Source: Balanoglossus misakiensis
Taxonomy: Eukaryota > Hemichordata
Direction: 5' to 3'
Assembly (NCBI GenBank): GCA_040954595.2
Contig: CM082596.2
Location: 9,548,001-9,612,000 of the forward strand
DNA length: 64,000 bases
This document shows positions 1-10,796 of this stretch, piece by piece. Position 1 is the stretch's first letter. The number at the start of each line of letters is the position of its first letter. The position numbers and the translations under genes are program-made. The notes under the pieces were generated by a model. That model was not told where the DNA came from and did no database searches. It was given only the letters and a program-made list of their open reading frames with translations.

Positions 1-1310
1 GTTTTTTTTTAATGGGATGCGCAACATTGTTGAAGCTCTCAACATAGTGTGTGTCTTTACACTAGAATGGAAAATAAAATAAAATCTTTACAAAGAGTAG
101 AGACTTTGGTTTTCCATAATCGTGTCTGCATATAGCTGACAAAAACTACAATGCATAATCTCGGTACAAGAAAGCCTGAGAGAAATACTGCTATGCTCTA
201 TCTGCTGCATGGTGGTGTTCAAACACTTCACATTGTAACTACATGTACCTGTATTCTGAAATCGTGTTTCAAGCTTTATCACATGAACTGGCCCGTATAG
301 CGACCTGTGTGACGTAGAACAGGTCGAACAAAAAATCTTCCCCGAATTTTCCCCTGTTCTACGTCATCAACCGGAACTATTTTCGCTGATTCGCCCGTCG
401 CTGTAACTTTCTTGTAAAACGGAATAACAAGTGGATGTACCCGTAGTTGAGGTTGCATAAGAATATCGCCGGGTAAAATCAATACGAGAAAGGTAGAATT
501 TGAAAAGTTGACGCTACGATCGTGAATGTGTGCTTGCAGCTAGCGAGCCTGGTCGATCCCGAGCGAGCCAGCACACTTGATTTTAGGCTTACGGAAGTTA
601 CGAGAATGGTTTCGAGCCACCTGAGCGGGACGACTAACACTCTGTATTCTGTCCACCGGTCAACGAAATGTATAAGACGTGGAAAAACGTCGCAGTTCAT
701 TTGTTTGAGCATCGAAAACATTTGTTTGGGGTTCGAGGATGAGATTCTGTACGAGGGTTGTAGTTTCTGCGGAAACACAACTGCACTGACTAGCCAGGCC
801 GACGAAAACGCAACCTTGAACATCGTTCCTGGACTAATATTTTTAATATCCTGCCACAATAACGGTTTTAGGATATATGGCGATGGAACTGTTATTTTTT
901 CATACAGTTTTACATGAAGCGCGTCATTTTTTCTGTCAAACTGCGACTCGCAGCATAACTTCGCGGGCGAACTCGACGCGATGACTTGCTAGGACGTTGT
1001 GTTGACATGTACACAGCGCGAGACGATGATTGACAGGCAGAATGTATCAAAATTCGGCCCATGTGACTGACTCCGCGAATCTGATTGGTAGACAAGACGC
1101 AAAAGTGTATAAACTTGAAAGTCGATTTCACTTTATGAATGAAAGGGATTCCATAATTAGCATATCTCGTGGGGGCCACAGATCGTTGCGCAGGGGAAAG
1201 AACGTAATCCCGCTAAATAAACTGCAAGGCCGCTCGAATATTTTAGCAAGATATTGGAATATTTTAACCCTACCTCTTCTAACGAAAATAAGAAGACTGT
1301 TCATGTGATA
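1..1310. other. No confident gene; weak open frames only
   Basis: Open frames exist on both strands (plus 522-917, minus 479-859), but neither shows a recognisable domain, a biased composition or convincing splice sites. The transposase-like gene at 1.55-4.6 kb should continue into this stretch, because its last recognised exon ends in a GTGAGT donor. I could not find the expected C-terminal exon here. It may be diverged, deleted or outside the window. Confidence 0.4.
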
Positions 1311-1477
1311 AATATATAATCCCATGATATTTTTCTTTGTTTAACGTCATCGTATAATCGTGGTTTTCGCGGAGTCGTACAACTTCTCGCCTACGGCTCG
1401 AAGTTGCACGGCTCCGCGAAAACCACTCGTATACGATGACGTCAAACAAAGAAAAATATCATGGGATTATATATAAA
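1311..1477. repeat. Near-perfect palindrome (foldback MITE-like)
   Basis: The left half (from ATATATAATCCCATGATA) and the right half (to TATCATGGGATTATATAT) are reverse complements over about 75 bases around a short loop near 1,390. The arms contain GGTTTTCGCGGAG and AACGTCATCGTAT blocks. The hairpin lies directly 3' of the last recognised exon of the transposase-like gene. It could be a short foldback transposon. Confidence 0.8.
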
Positions 1478-1552
1478 AACATTGTCATTCAATACACATA
1501 GCTAAGCACACCTACATTTACCTCATGCTATGTAATACTTAAAAAAACTCAC

Positions 1553-4500
1553 ATCAACATAATTCTCTGGCTTCTTGTACAGCTGCGTCTTTCTAACAGC
1601 ATGCCTCAGGAGGTCAGCTGCTTTCGATGGCCTGATTGGGCGGAACGATGCTTCGTAATTCGCGCTATTCCGACACCTCGATTTTGGGTCACACCCAGCG
1701 TGATTATCCTACAGATCGAAAAGATAACATGTACCGTCTATTTGATGGAAATTAAGAAGCACAGTCACGGTTTTGTCCTGATGTTGGCATCCACAGATAA
1801 CTTTAAAAGAATGTGTGATGGCGATGGTTACATTTTCAACTATTTTATTTAATCAAAAAAGTTATTTTTGTTTCATTCAAAGGTAATTACCTGATAATGA
1901 GCGACAATATTGTCTAATTTTTTTCGGATTAGCGCCGCTGCTTCGGTTCGTGCCCGGGTTGTGTTGCCATTGTCCAGAAGGTGTTGTTTTGCCCGTGTCA
2001 TGGCCCAGTAGCAATGTGTCTTTACATTGGCCCCTGTGGAGAGGTGAACACATAGTTGAATTTGTAATAATTGTTATCACAAACGAAATGGCTTTACGTT
2101 TAATATCTCCATTTTCAAAGCTGCATAAGAGAAAAAAAAATATTCAACGCATAAAACTGAACATGAAACAGAAACTCGTAACCACAGATACCTGACCAAA
2201 AGTGAAAACTTAACATTGCGATTGAGAAAACATAAAATGTGTGTGATTTTACCTTTATCTGCAAGTTCAGGGTGCCAGGTTACGTTCATGTTTCGTTGTG
2301 TCCCCGTGGTTACTCGTTTCATCTCTCGGCCTATTGCCTTGGTAACTGTAAAATAAAAACAAGCATTGATGTTACAGCTCCTCGCCCACGTGTACACGAT
2401 GAAACAGAATCAATTAATGGTGCCTGGATTGATGCAACTCTGCCTTGAAAACAAACCTGAATTCACATATTCACTTTCAAATTATAAGTTTACAGATGAT
2501 CAAAAGTCGTCAGCTAAAAATGTATGTGACGTCCTTATGTACATGTACTAAATTGGAGTGTTTTTGCTGCTACACCTTCCCCTGTCAAGTAAGAATGAAG
2601 CCTTACCATGCCATGTGTCGTTGCTGCTGATGGTATCTGGCCTTTCCTCTCGCAGGAATTTGTTTACAGACGCGTTGTTGTGGCCATGAACTAAAATTGG
2701 AACCCCTGTAAATGTAATCATTTGCAATAGCCGGTTGTCAGTGTGACATATTTTCTTGCATAGAATTATAATTATCGTTTTATATGTGGTTCATGTACAT
2801 GCGTCTAGTTTTGTAAAAACATTTAGCAAGGATTTTACTGATACCGATGGGAAAGCACCGTGTTAATACTATGTTTTACCTTTTTCATCAGCCCAGTTAT
2901 AAAATCGCCTGATCCCAAACATCTCGTGTCTTTGGGAACACGGGTCATCGTGCTTCCTGACCAACTTCTTATGGATGCACTTATTGGTTCTAAAACAAAG
3001 ACAAATAGTTACAAATAAAGTTAGTCGAATTTAATCCAAAATTGCCATATATTACAATAACAGTATACGTCAAAGCATGTGGCATGTCAGTTCGGAGAAG
3101 TAGTGTTGATGCCAAACACAATACTCACTGTCGACAGAAATAGCGATGCGATTGAGTGCGTGTAAGGGTAACACATTACCATACATATAACCATCATTGC
3201 CATAGAGATGAAAAATGTTATTTCTAACGAAAAGTTGTTACATACATGTCACCAAGTACAACTATGTCAGAGTTTTGTGCATTCTTTCGTGTACCGTGTC
3301 GTGCATCGCTCATATTTTCAATCCCCAGCTTAATGGTGCGGTCTTCCGATGCGATTTCCTGAAATTGGATTCAAAAACAAAATGTATTAGGCCTATATGA
3401 ACACGCGGATAAAATGTGGCATGATAAAAATATCAAATAACATTTATTTAGTTGTTTTTGGGTGGTGAAATGTCATACCTCGTTTAATGCATCATCCATG
3501 GATTTGACCGCTTCATTGTGGACAGTTTGTCGGTACTTCTCAAAAACTGAATAAAAAAACAGACAGACGAGAAATATTAGTGATGATTTGCCTACTTTAT
3601 ATGCCAGCACAGTCATGGGGTGACTGTGATGATGGTCGACAGTTAATACATTTGGAAAAAAAAAATTGTCTTGACATGTCTTTATATGCTGCAGTCATGT
3701 CTGTAACTCCATGGTCATACAATATATTGAAACAGTCTGAGAATCAATGTAAGTTGACCACACTAAAAGTAGGACTGATCACAAATAAATATAAAACTAG
3801 ATAGTTTCAGCTATAAAAAAAGTGTAAGCTTACATTTCGTTCTATACTTGTCCTTCAACGACCCCATATTTGCACCGCTGGTTACAGTGTCATAAGTCCG
3901 CGTCCGTACGCCAGCTGACAACAACCCGTGTAACAATCTGTTGGATAATGTTCATAGCATTTCAAAGTTACGACGCGAGAGCATAATACATTGACGTATT
4001 CTGGGTAAATAAAAGATGAAAAAACAATATAAGTCCGTATCATACAATGTCACTGTATTTACACTTACCTGTAGTTGACGAGTAGTCTCCCGTTTGGTAA
4101 ATACGGCGAAGAATTCCAATTGAATCCGTGACCTTCCTCGCACTTGAAACTGACCCTCCCCGCGTGGCCCATCATAGTCGTGCGCTTTGAGGCAAGAGTT
4201 CCTCGACATGCTCCGGAGTGTGATTCGACAGTTTTTACGAGGTTCTGGACAGAGAGGGTCGTTGTCAAATACATCTGGTCATCAGTCCGTTCTATTGGAC
4301 ACCTCTGGTACACGGGTTCGTGGAAAGCACCTTCTTCTGGTTCGTCACGCATACCACCATTGCCGTTCGTTTCGTGACTCGTCAGGAAGAAATCAAGTAG
4401 CGTTGATAACACGTCAAAATTTGTTGCCCTACCCTCCTTCATCAGAGTTCGAAGCTTTGAAATTTTACGTTGAATTGCTGTCTTATCTTCAGTAGTTGGG

Positions 4501-4607
4501 GCAACAAAATCAACATTTCCGCGGACAGTGTTATCCCGCACCCGACGTATGTTACGATCCCTGATTGCTTCCCTAGTCATGGAAGGACAAATCCCTGAAC
4601 CCGGCAT
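1553..4607 (-). CDS. Spliced transposase-like gene, nine exons, 3' end not found
   Basis: Minus-strand exons by plus coordinates are 4607-4069, 3937-3834, 3546-3479, 3358-3246, 2989-2880, 2705-2607, 2345-2253, 2033-1891 and 1708-1553. All introns are GT-AG and every junction keeps phase, giving 475 codons without a stop. The start ATG (AAACATGCC context) opens exon 1. Exon 1 is basic and acidic, then has a C-x3-GH-x2-W segment. Later landmarks are SDARHGTRKNA, DPCSQRHEMFGIRRFYNW, GHNNASVNKFLREE, NDTWH, VTWHPELADKG and DNHAGCDPKSRC. This order matches a family of long, uncharacterised transposase-like proteins abundant in invertebrate and fish genomes, in which a segment of the type TDR-N/H-x-S precedes D-x-WH. 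Here that Asp-Arg is replaced by His-Asn, so catalytic competence is doubtful. The last exon ends at a GTGAGT donor and the C-terminal exon was not found. The family match is from memory; the exon structure is read directly. Confidence 0.8.
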
Positions 4608-4740
4608 GTTTAAAAAAACTCGAAAAATTAAAAAAATGTTGACTGAAAATCTAAAAATATATCAAATTGTAAATAAAGAAAAACTGCAAATGTTTAGTTT
4701 TTTAGCTCTGCTGTCACTTGTGTCAGCCGAGCTGTAGCAG

Positions 4741-4801
4741 TAGGTTGATAAGTGTCCGTCCGTCGTCCGTCGTCCGTCGTCTGTCGTCCGTCGTCCGTCA
4801 A
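4741..4801. repeat. GTCCGTC-type simple repeat
   Basis: Consecutive 7-8 base units of GTCCGTC(G) with few changes. It abuts the satellite that follows and may mark one edge of a larger repeat element. Confidence 0.85.
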
Positions 4802-4844
4802 CTTTTTGTATTTCAATCTTCTTCTTTAAAACAACTGGGCATAT

Positions 4845-5665
4845 TTAGCTGAAATTTGGTTGGAATGTGTGTTATGGTGCCTTTAACTGATTTTGTTAAA
4901 TTGGATTTGATGGGGTCATGAATATGCAAATTAGATCTAAAAATAGAACTTTTGGTAAAAATCTTCTTCTCCACAACTACATGTGCAATGGACCTGAAAT
5001 TTGGCAGGAATGTGTGTTATGGTGCCCCTACCCGATTTTGTAAATTTGGATTTGATAGGGTCATGAATATGCAAATTAGATCTAAAAATAGAACTTTTGG
5101 TAAAAATCTTCTTCTCCACAACTACATGTACAATGGACCTGAAATTTGGTAGGAATGTGTGTTATGGTGCCCCTACCTGATTTTGTAAATTTGGATTTGA
5201 TGGGGTCATGAATATGCAAATTAGATCTAAAAATAGAATTTTTGGTCAGAAATCTTCTTCTCCCTAGCAACATTTACGGTGGAGCTGAAATTTGGTAGGA
5301 ATGTGTGTTATGGTGCCCCTACCTGATTTTGTTAATTTAGATTTGATCGGGTCATCAATATGCAAATTAGATCTAAAAATATAATTTTCGGTCAAAAATC
5401 TTCTTCTCCACAACTACATGTTCGATGGAGCTGAAATTTGGTAGGAATGTGTGTTATGGTGCCCCTACCTGATTTTGTTAATCGAAATTTTGATGGGGTC
5501 ATGAATATACAAATTAGATCTAAAAATAGAATTTTTGGTCAAAAATCTTCTTCTCCATAACTACATGTACAATGGAGCGGAAATTTGGTAGGAATGTGTG
5601 TTATTGTGCCCCTACCTGATTTTGTTAATTTGAATTTTGATGGGGTCATGAATATGCAAATTAGA
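4845..5665. repeat. Tandem satellite, about 146-bp unit, six copies
   Basis: The landmark ATGAATATGCAAATTAGA recurs with small changes near 4918, 5064, 5209, 5354, 5500 and 5647, a period of 145-147 bases. Each unit also carries a TGAAATTTGGTAGGAATGTG and a CTTCTTCTCCACAACTACAT block. A single related ATGAATATGCGAATTAGA lies at about 6121. A degenerate relative occurs at 31.87-32.3 kb. Short open frames inside are repeat translations. Confidence 0.9.
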
Positions 5666-5669
5666 ACCT

Positions 5670-6195
5670 TGGTGTTTCCTTTTGATGTTGTTCTTTAGGA
5701 TTCAATTTTTTGTTTCTTTAGCACAATGAATCGAGCTGAATTTGGATATATACATGTACTTATGATGTCTATGTTTGGTTTTGTTCAATAGAATGAGATA
5801 GGGGAGAAACTTAAAAGCATTTAGCTCAAAGTTGGTTAGTTTGAAATGTCAATTTTGCTGCTGAAACTTTTGAAAGTAATAAATTCCTTGAGGAGGCCGT
5901 TTTTACGGTTTGTTGTACAAGCTTTGTACATGTATGTACACAAACAACAAAACAACATGCTCACCCATTAATTGTTATGAATTAAAACCTATAGGGTATT
6001 ACCATCATTGCCCATATTACACTGTTAAAGTCAGCAGAGCTCTTTTGACCGATAGGTCACTTGTTAAATTTTTTATTGGTATTTTAAACATGTTTTCCTG
6101 TTTTTTTTGGTTACTTTTTCATGAATATGCGAATTAGATATTACATATTCATGAGCACACACGCATTGCCGAGCTTAGGTGGTTTCCAAGGCTTC
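5670..6195. other. Intergenic, no gene seen
   Basis: A+T-rich sequence downstream of the satellite. Apart from the isolated satellite-like word near 6121 I see nothing that supports a gene. Confidence 0.4.
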
Positions 6196-6200
6196 AGCAT

Positions 6201-6946
6201 GTGTGCATGGAGGTACTAGAGAGAAGGAGCGAGGACGGATTTTAAGCGGATTAACTCCCTTTCTTCTGAAGTGTGATAAGCTTCTTAAGTCTTTGTGTTT
6301 CTGTGTTGATATCGTCCTTTGAACCCACTGTGCGTTACCGCCGATTTTACAGTTAGGTTTGCAAGATCTACGGGGTAATATTTCTATGATATTAAAAACA
6401 CTATGCGCACATCGCGGACGAGCGTACTACATATGCGTGGTGACTTTTATTTACATCTAGGGGTGAAGTTTACGCATCACCACTACCGGAAACGTGTCAG
6501 GCGGACGTCTTGGAAGACTTGTGGCGTTATTTTTCTTCTTTGTACAACCAAAAAGCATGATTTTGAAATGTATATTTTGAGTTTTTCGCAAACTTCCGCA
6601 AAAAACAATAAGTTCTTAGGTTTTCTTTGAAAACCAATCTTCCCGATGCAAGTATTTTTGTTCGCGTGGGATGGTGTGGGATACCCGATAGTCACCATTG
6701 TAATTGCTAGTGCAGAGACTTTCGGCACAGCAGTTTGGTCTGGTTGAATATGCTAAATGTAAATCATGGAGACACGCCGCCAGCTATAATTTGTTTATCT
6801 ACGCAAGCGCACAGCTTTTATGAACGCCTATCAGGTGATAAAAGGATGAGATCCTAATGTTATTTGCAAACAGATTAAGACGCACATGGGGTTTATAGGA
6901 AACAATAGCGTCCTCGCTCCTTCTCTCTAGTACCTCCATGATGTGT
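6201..6946. mobile_element. Putative element bounded by 32-bp inverted repeats
   Basis: The block beginning CATGGAGGTACTAGAGAGAA (to GAGCGAGGACG) at about 6205-6236 reappears exactly inverted at about 6911-6942, enclosing about 670 bases. The inside has no convincing coding frame. Superfamily is unknown and I saw no clear target-site duplication. An alternative is an inverted duplication of a small exon, since each arm can start a short frame MEVLERRSED. Confidence 0.55.
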
Positions 6947-7348
6947 GGGCGGGCGTGGACCGAAACGGCGAGGTTTTGACGAAAATTCGGCAAAAAAATG
7001 TCAAAAATCTCCCCGTTTCGGTCCTTAAATGTGCCCAAAGCTCATAACACATTCAGAAAACGACGTTTGCGAGCGAATGGACAGAAGTAAAATAGTCTAT
7101 GGTATTGTATCGCGACAGACATGTGCATCGTGTGGGCGGTACGCGGTACATCCGATTCATGTTGTTTTAGTCGATGCCTTCATTTCCTGCCAACGTAATC
7201 GTCGGTGTAAGACTGCTTTTTACGGTAAACTGTACAATGAAGGTAAGTTCTTATCAGCTATTTTCGGTTTGCATGTGATGCGAGTTTCGTTCGGTACATG
7301 CGATCGATAGTATGGCATGCAGAGGACGGCCTAAGTATAATCTCATTC

Positions 7349-7484
7349 TGGGTCATAGCTGTGGTGTTTTCTGGCAATTTTTGTCTGACATTTTGCGGGC
7401 AATTTTCTGATCGACACGGAAAAAGAGCCCGTAAAAAGGAAAAGTACAATTAGCCAGAAAACACCACAGCTGCAGCTATGGACC
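7349..7484. repeat. Stem-loop, about 25-base arms
   Basis: Left arm AGCTGTGGTGTTTTCTGGC (7357-7375) and its reverse complement (7453-7471) flank about 77 bases. Outer GGTCATAGCT/AGCTATGGACC extends the pairing imperfectly. Confidence 0.7.
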
Positions 7485-8264
7485 CACGCCACGCACACTC
7501 TGACTTGGGCGGGAAAAACTTGTTTGTAACATTTTCCTGTGCAACTAGGCCATATGTTAATTACTTGTTTGTTAAGTCTTGTAACACTCCTTTGTCTCAA
7601 TTTATTGTGTAGCACACTGTTTCCAGTCTCCTTGTATTAATAAAGTGCAGGTGCAGGTGGTGTTTACAATGTGAGATTTGAACATTGCCAGGTTGGGGGT
7701 TGAAACCAAAGGGTCCCATTATTTTGGGAGAAGTGGTTCAACAACATTGTCAAGAAATGTGCATTTTTATGAGTGACAAATATAGATGATTGCCTTTCCA
7801 CCAAAATTCAAAACTACAAAGTTATTGTTTATTAAACTGACATATAACATTAGTATACGATATATTAAGAAAATGTCTGTGACAACATCAAGCAGAAAAT
7901 TGAAAGTCTCAGCCACAGCTACAAGATTGGTTGTGGCCACAGCCTGAACACAGACATACAAATGCCATGCATTTGGTACTAAATTTTGGTAGCAAATGAC
8001 AAGGAAAGAACATCTGATTTGGAAGTTAATTATACAATGCAAACATTTGGAAAAATTATTTACAGTAAATTAAACCACAACAAAATGAACTTAAATTCAC
8101 CAAAGTTAACAATATCTTGTATATTTACTCTGCATCAGAAGTCACAAAAATCTCCATGTCATTAGAAAAATATGCCATATTTCTGAATGTACGTGTAGTG
8201 TACAAAATATGTCCACACTGAGTAATCAAATTGCATGCACATACCGCTGGAAATACTTCACCTC

Positions 8265-8614
8265 TCAGTTATAATCAATATTCCAGCGTTTCAAAAAATG
8301 TGTTGCCATTTTTGTTTGTTTGTACAATTTCAATATACGTTTATTTCTCTTGTAATCTTCCAAATTTGGTGCACAACCCCCATGATTTATGCAATATTCT
8401 TGTTCCCACTCTTTGATTGACAGCTTGGCTATTCTGTATGATTTCATCAGCTTTGTTCCTACTTTCACCTTCGCTTCTATATATTCATTTATTAACTTCT
8501 TATCATTGGGAAGGGCCTTCAAAGAATTTCGTGATTTATCAAATTATTCGACTTCTTTTGTCTCTCCAAGGACAAATATCAGACTGTCCATCGTGGTTGA
8601 AGAAGTATCACTAA
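8265..8614 (-). pseudogene. Lysine-rich exon relic, Sld2/FAM13-like helical motif
   Basis: The minus frame 8522-8265 encodes 85 Lys-rich residues including IKEWEQEY, INHGG and ILKLYKQTK. The spacing resembles the short helical motif (x-K-x-W-E-x2-F/Y-x3-HG) found in Sld2/RECQL4 N-termini and FAM13 proteins. The same frame continues upstream as TTMDSLIFVLGETKEVE, then meets an in-frame TAA at 8544-8546. The resemblance is pattern-level only. It could equally be an anonymous transposon-derived exon. Confidence 0.3.
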
Positions 8615-8814
8615 CTTTACTCTGAGATTGATGACTCTTCATGTGTGGCTGTTATCTTTGCTGTTGATTTGGCAACTTCTTTGATACTTGACTTGCCTGA
8701 ATGCAAACAAGAAAACAACATTAAGGTTTAACAGCAATAATAATGAGTTTTTCTTAAAGTGATTTCCTTTTGGGCCACTTAAACTGACCTGGGGTTCCAC
8801 AAGGTCAACATGAA

Positions 8815-9262
8815 ATATTGAACACCTATTGCCTGGCCATGAGGGCCATAGCGGCCGTTTATTAGACCCGAGGGGCTGTGAGTTACCAGAATCATATGCG
8901 GCCGAGGGAAATAGCATATGATTCTGGTAACTCACAGTCACGAGGGGGTAAAAACGGCTGCTATGGCCCGAATATAGGCCAGGCTATAGGTGTTTTATAA
9001 TAAACCTCATGCTAACAGCTGGGAAAATCTTGCAATTTTTTCTTGAGGCTGGCAGACGACATCTTCAGTGGTGGCCATTGTGTCAGACGACGCGACGCTG
9101 ATTGACGTGACCGAGTCTGCGCACTCACGCGGGTCACGTGACCGGTTTATATTTTTTCTGCTATTTCCCTAGCGGTTCATAGTCGATTCTATTTTCCTAT
9201 CACGTGACGGATTCTGGCGAATCACGACACAGTATTAGCATGAGGTATATTATAAATGTACA
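8815..9262. mobile_element. Palindromic element, copy in tandem unit 1
   Basis: Starts near GAACACCTATTGCCTGGCC. The first 180 bases form a hairpin: GGCCATAGCGGCCGTTT with AAACGGCTGCTATGGCC, and AGAATCATATGC with GCATATGATTCT. Then come AACCTCATGCTAACAG and a distal part containing TCACGTGA and GTGATTCGCC-type words. The same element occurs at 10229-10676 and twice, head to head, at 47.97-48.76 kb. No coding frame is present. Confidence 0.75.
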
Positions 9263-9678
9263 TATATGTGGGTGTGTCATGTTTCATATCTTTTCCCGCT
9301 CACACACATTTATCTTTCCTTTCTAAAATAAAATTGAAATGACTATCTCCTGCACTGTGACATAACTATGTGTTTGGAATGTGCATTTGGTACTAAATTT
9401 TGGTAGCAAATGACAAGGAAAGAACATCTGATTTGGAAGTAAATTATACAATGCAAACATTTGGAAAAATTATTTACAGTAAATTAAACCACAACAAAAT
9501 GAACTTAAATTCACCAAAGTTAACAATATCTTGTATATTTACTCTGCATCAGAAGTCACAAAAATCTCCATGTCATTAGAAAAATATGCCATATTTCTGA
9601 ATGTACGTGTAGTGTACAAAATATGTCCACACTGAGTAATCAAATTGCATGCACATACCGCTGGAAATACTTCACCTC

Positions 9679-10028
9679 TCAGTTATAATCAATATTCCAG
9701 CGTTTCAAAAAATGTGTTGCCATTTTTGTTTGTTTGTACAATTTCAATATACGTTTATTTCTCTTGTAATCTTCCAAATTTGGTGCACAACCCCCATGAT
9801 TTATGCAATATTCTTGTTCCCACTCTTTGATTGACAGCTTGGCTATTCTGTATGATTTCATCAGCTTTGTTCCTACTTTCACCTTCGCTTCTATATATTC
9901 ATTTATTAACTTCTTATCATTGGGAAGGGCCTTCAAAGAATTTCGTGATTTATCAAATTATTCGACTTCTTTTGTCTCTCCAAGGACAAATATCAGACTG
10001 TCCATCGTGGTTGAAGAAGTATCACTAA
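9679..10028 (-). pseudogene. Second copy of the lysine-rich exon relic
   Basis: Identical in translation to the relic in unit 1, including the in-frame TAA (9958-9960). It exists because of the 1,414-bp duplication, so the stop predates the duplication. Confidence 0.3.
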
Positions 10029-10228
10029 CTTTACTCTGAGATTGATGACTCTTCATGTGTGGCTGTTATCTTTGCTGTTGATTTGGCAACTTCTTTGATA
10101 CTTGACTTGCCTGAATGCAAACAAGAAAACAACATTAAGGTTTAACAGCAATAATAATGAGTTTTTCTTAAAGTGATTTCCTTTTGGGCCTCTTAAACTG
10201 ACCTGGGGTTCCACAAGGTCAACATGAA

Positions 10229-10676
10229 ATATTGAACACCTATTGCCTGGCCATGAGGGCCATAGCGGCCGTTTATTAGACCCGAGGGGCTGTGAGTTAC
10301 CAGAATCATATGCGGCCGAGGGAAATAGCATATGATTCTGGTAACTCACAGTCACGAGGGGGTAAAAACGGCTGCTATGGCCCGAATATAGGCCAGGCTA
10401 TAGGTGTTTTATAATAAACCTCATGCTAACAGCTGGGAAAATCTTGCAATTTTTTCTTGAGGCTGGCAGACGACATCTTCAGTGGTGGCCATTGTGTCAG
10501 ACGACGCGACGCTGATTGACGTGACCGAGTCTGCGCACTCACGCGGGTCACGTGACTGGTTTATATTTTTTCTGCTATTTCCCTAGCGGTTCATAGTCGA
10601 TTCTATTTTCCTATCACGTGACGGATTCTGGCGAATCACGGCACAGTATTAGCATGAGGTATATTATAAATGTACA
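10229..10676. mobile_element. Palindromic element, copy in tandem unit 2
   Basis: Same structure as the copy in unit 1; present twice because of the tandem duplication. It differs by single bases such as GTGACTGG for GTGACCGG. Confidence 0.75.
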
Positions 10677-10796
10677 TATATGTGGGTGTGTCATGTTTCA
10701 TATCTTTTCCCGCTCACACACATTTATCTTTCCTTTCTAAAATAAAATTGAAATGACTATCTCCTGCACTGTGACATAACTATGTGTTTGGAATGT

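Larger units (their letters stand above)
7968..9381. repeat. Tandem duplication, unit 1 (1,414 bp)
   Basis: The sequence from CATTTGGTACTAAATTTTGG repeats with an offset of exactly 1,414 bases. By eye only about four substitutions separate the units (for example GGCCACTTAA/GGCCTCTTAA near 8775 and CACGACACAG/CACGGCACAG near 9228). Each unit holds a short lysine-rich coding relic and one copy of a palindromic element. The near identity means a very recent duplication or an assembly artefact. Confidence 0.95.
9382..10795. repeat. Tandem duplication, unit 2 (1,414 bp)
   Basis: Second unit, directly abutting unit 1. It ends at GTTTGGAATGTG, after which unique sequence (GGCTTGCAGATTTATTTGG) resumes and runs into the 3' part of the minus-strand pseudogene. 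Confidence 0.95.

Noticed and set aside
522-917. 131-codon plus-strand frame
   Set aside because: The antisense frame is equally long, no domain is recognisable, and no transcript-like context is visible.
4845-5665. CRISPR-like regularly spaced repeats
   Set aside because: The whole 146-bp unit repeats, with no short repeat plus unique spacer pattern, in a spliced eukaryotic context.
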